Below, piece after piece: positions 5,231 through 6,538 of a stretch of DNA of 6,538 nucleotides. Source of the stretch: Ruminococcus sp. (GTDB taxonomy: Bacteria; Bacillota; Clostridia; Oscillospirales; Ruminococcaceae); assembly GCA_003488415.1 (NCBI GenBank), contig DNLQ01000231.1:1-6538 (forward strand). Direction: 5' to 3'. The notes below the pieces were generated by a model that saw nothing but the letters and a program-made list of their open reading frames with translations, did not search any database and had not been told where the DNA came from. The translations under genes were made by a program, and so were the position numbers. Within the stretch, counting starts at the first letter, position 1, and every line of letters begins with the position of its first letter.

Positions 5231-6538
5231 ATGAAAAAGGATCTTCCAAAGACCTACGATCCCAGCAGCGTTGAAAAGCGTATATACGAAAAATGGGAGT
5301 CTGACGGCTGTTTCCGCGGAATAATCGATCCCTCAAAGAAACACTATTCAATAGCTATGCCGCCTCCGAATGTTACCGGGCAGCTCCATATGGGACACGC
5401 CGTTGACAATACCCTTCAGGATATTCTTACAAGATTCAAGAGAATGCAGGGCTATGCCGCTCTCTGGATTCCCGGAACAGACCATGCCTCCATCGCTACT
5501 GAGGCTAAGATCGTTGAGCAGATGAGAGAGGAAGGTCTCACCAAGGACGATCTCGGCAGAGATAAGTTCATGGAAAGAGCATGGGAATGGAAAAATAAGT
5601 TCGGCGGCAGGATAGTCAAGCAGCTCCGCACTCTGGGTTCTTCCTGCGACTGGGAGAGAGAGCACTTCACCATGGACGAGCAGTGTTCAGAGGCTGTGCT
5701 CAAGGTGTTCACAGACCTCTATGAACAGAAGCTGATATACCGTGGAAACCGTATGGTAAACTGGTGCCCCAAGTGCAAGACCTCCATTTCCGATGCCGAG
5801 GTAGAGTACGAGGAGCAGAACGGCCACTTCTGGCACATCCTGTATCCCGTTAAGGAGACAGGCGAGTTCCTTGAGATCGCTACCACCCGTCCGGAAACTA
5901 TGCTGGGCGATACCGCCGTTGCTATCAACGCTGAGGATGACCGCTACAAGCACCTCCACGGCTGCCATGTCATCCTCCCCCTTATCGACAAGGAGATACC
6001 CATTGTCTGCGATGAACACGCTGATATGGAAAAGGGTACAGGTGTAGTTAAGATCACTCCTGCTCACGATCCCAATGACTACGAGGTAGGTCTCCGTCAC
6101 GAGCTCCCCATGGTACGCTGCTTCACCTACGACGGTCACATGACCGGCAAGGCTGACGTTGATGAGTACCTGGAGGCTGAGAAGGCCGGCAGACTCACCG
6201 AGGGCGAAGCTCAGGTACTGGACTGCGGCAAGTACGCCGGAATGACTACCTCTGAGGCAAGAAAGGCTGTTCTTGCCGATCTGGAAGCTAAAGGACTCCT
6301 GAAGGAGACTGAGGACCTGAAACATGACGTCGGTACCTGCTACCGCTGCCATACCACTATCGAGCCGATGATCTCAAAACAGTGGTTCGTCCGTATGAAG
6401 CCCCTTGCTGAGCCGGCTGTGAAAGCTGTTGAGGACGGCGAACTGAAGTTCGTCCCCGAACGCTTCACCAAGATATACCTCAACTGGATGAAGAATACCC
6501 GTGACTGGTGCATCTCCCGTCAGCTCTGGTGGGGACAC
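5231..6538 (+). CDS. valS: Valyl-tRNA synthetase, N-terminal half (3' end outside window)
   Basis: The reading frame is open from ATG at 5231 to the right edge, giving 436 codons of an enzyme that is normally about 880-950 aa. A ribosome site GAAAGGA (5216-5222) sits 8 nt before the ATG. ValRS charges tRNA-Val with valine in the cytosol and edits mischarged threonine. Visible: PPPNVTG (44-50) and the canonical HMGH (53-56) of the class I core; WIPGTDHASIATE (79-91); Cys pairs C179/C182 (NWCPKC) and C370/C373 (TCYRC), which form metal-binding knuckles in many ValRS; the CP1 editing domain with ATTRPETMLGDTA (217-229) and GVVKITPAHDPNDYE (271-285), including the conserved H279, D280 and D283; and the return to the core with NTRDWCISRQLWWGH at the edge. 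KMSKS, the anticodon-binding domain and the C-terminal coiled coil lie outside. It is probably transcribed with ileS, since no separate promoter is visible in the gap. No frameshift or stop is seen. Confidence 0.97.
   Translation, partial: MKKDLPKTYDPSSVEKRIYEKWESDGCFRGIIDPSKKHYSIAMPPPNVTGQLHMGHAVDNTLQDILTRFKRMQGYAALWIPGTDHASIATEAKIVEQMREEGLTKDDLGRDKFMERAWEWKNKFGGRIVKQLRTLGSSCDWEREHFTMDEQCSEAVLKVFTDLYEQKLIYRGNRMVNWCPKCKTSISDAEVEYEEQNGHFWHILYPVKETGEFLEIATTRPETMLGDTAVAINAEDDRYKHLHGCHVILPLIDKEIPIVCDEHADMEKGTGVVKITPAHDPNDYEVGLRHELPMVRCFTYDGHMTGKADVDEYLEAEKAGRLTEGEAQVLDCGKYAGMTTSEARKAVLADLEAKGLLKETEDLKHDVGTCYRCHTTIEPMISKQWFVRMKPLAEPAVKAVEDGELKFVPERFTKIYLNWMKNTRDWCISRQLWWGH

Noticed and set aside
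5227..5232. TATAAT hexamer at the valS start as a valS promoter
   Set aside because: It overlaps the ATG, so transcription would begin inside the gene, and the expected -35 position (5204-5209) reads TCACAG.
5687..6352. 221-codon open frame antisense to valS
   Set aside because: It lies fully within valS, the true product there shows ValRS motifs, and the antisense translation has no family features.

Overview
The window is 6.5 kb of ordinary chromosomal housekeeping DNA. It probably comes from a Gram-positive anaerobe of the Clostridia, and an Oscillospiraceae/Ruminococcus-like genome fits best. That placement is an inference from three things: sigma-A-type promoters with near-consensus boxes, GGAGG-type ribosome sites, and the protein flavour (a eukaryote-like type 2 isoleucyl-tRNA synthetase and a YchF close to the bacterial consensus). 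There is no sign of phage, IS, CRISPR or plasmid sequence.

Layout, left to right: (1) the 3' part of ychF, an Obg-family ATPase, on +, cut by the window edge. (2) A hairpin that can serve as a terminator in both directions between two convergent genes. (3) A 10-TM EamA/DMT-family transporter on -, with its own near-consensus promoter. (4) A divergent intergenic region carrying that promoter and the ileS promoter, whose -35 boxes are 46 bp apart and face away from each other. (5) A complete ileS (1038 aa, type 2) on +. (6) A 64-bp gap with a perfect 13-bp hairpin. (7) The first 436 codons of valS on +, cut by the right edge.

ileS and valS encode paralogous class Ia synthetases that charge the branched-chain amino acids Ile and Val, and they are probably co-transcribed. 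Neither leader has room for a T-box, although T-box control is common for such genes in Bacillota.

The points most worth a second look are: the altered HIGH signature of IleRS (HHGT, fourth His replaced by Thr) next to a ValRS with a normal HMGH; the U-tract-less hairpin between ileS and valS; and the transporter start, where a strong Shine-Dalgarno sits 9 nt before an in-frame ATA instead of an ATG. I found no clear evidence of an undescribed multi-gene system.
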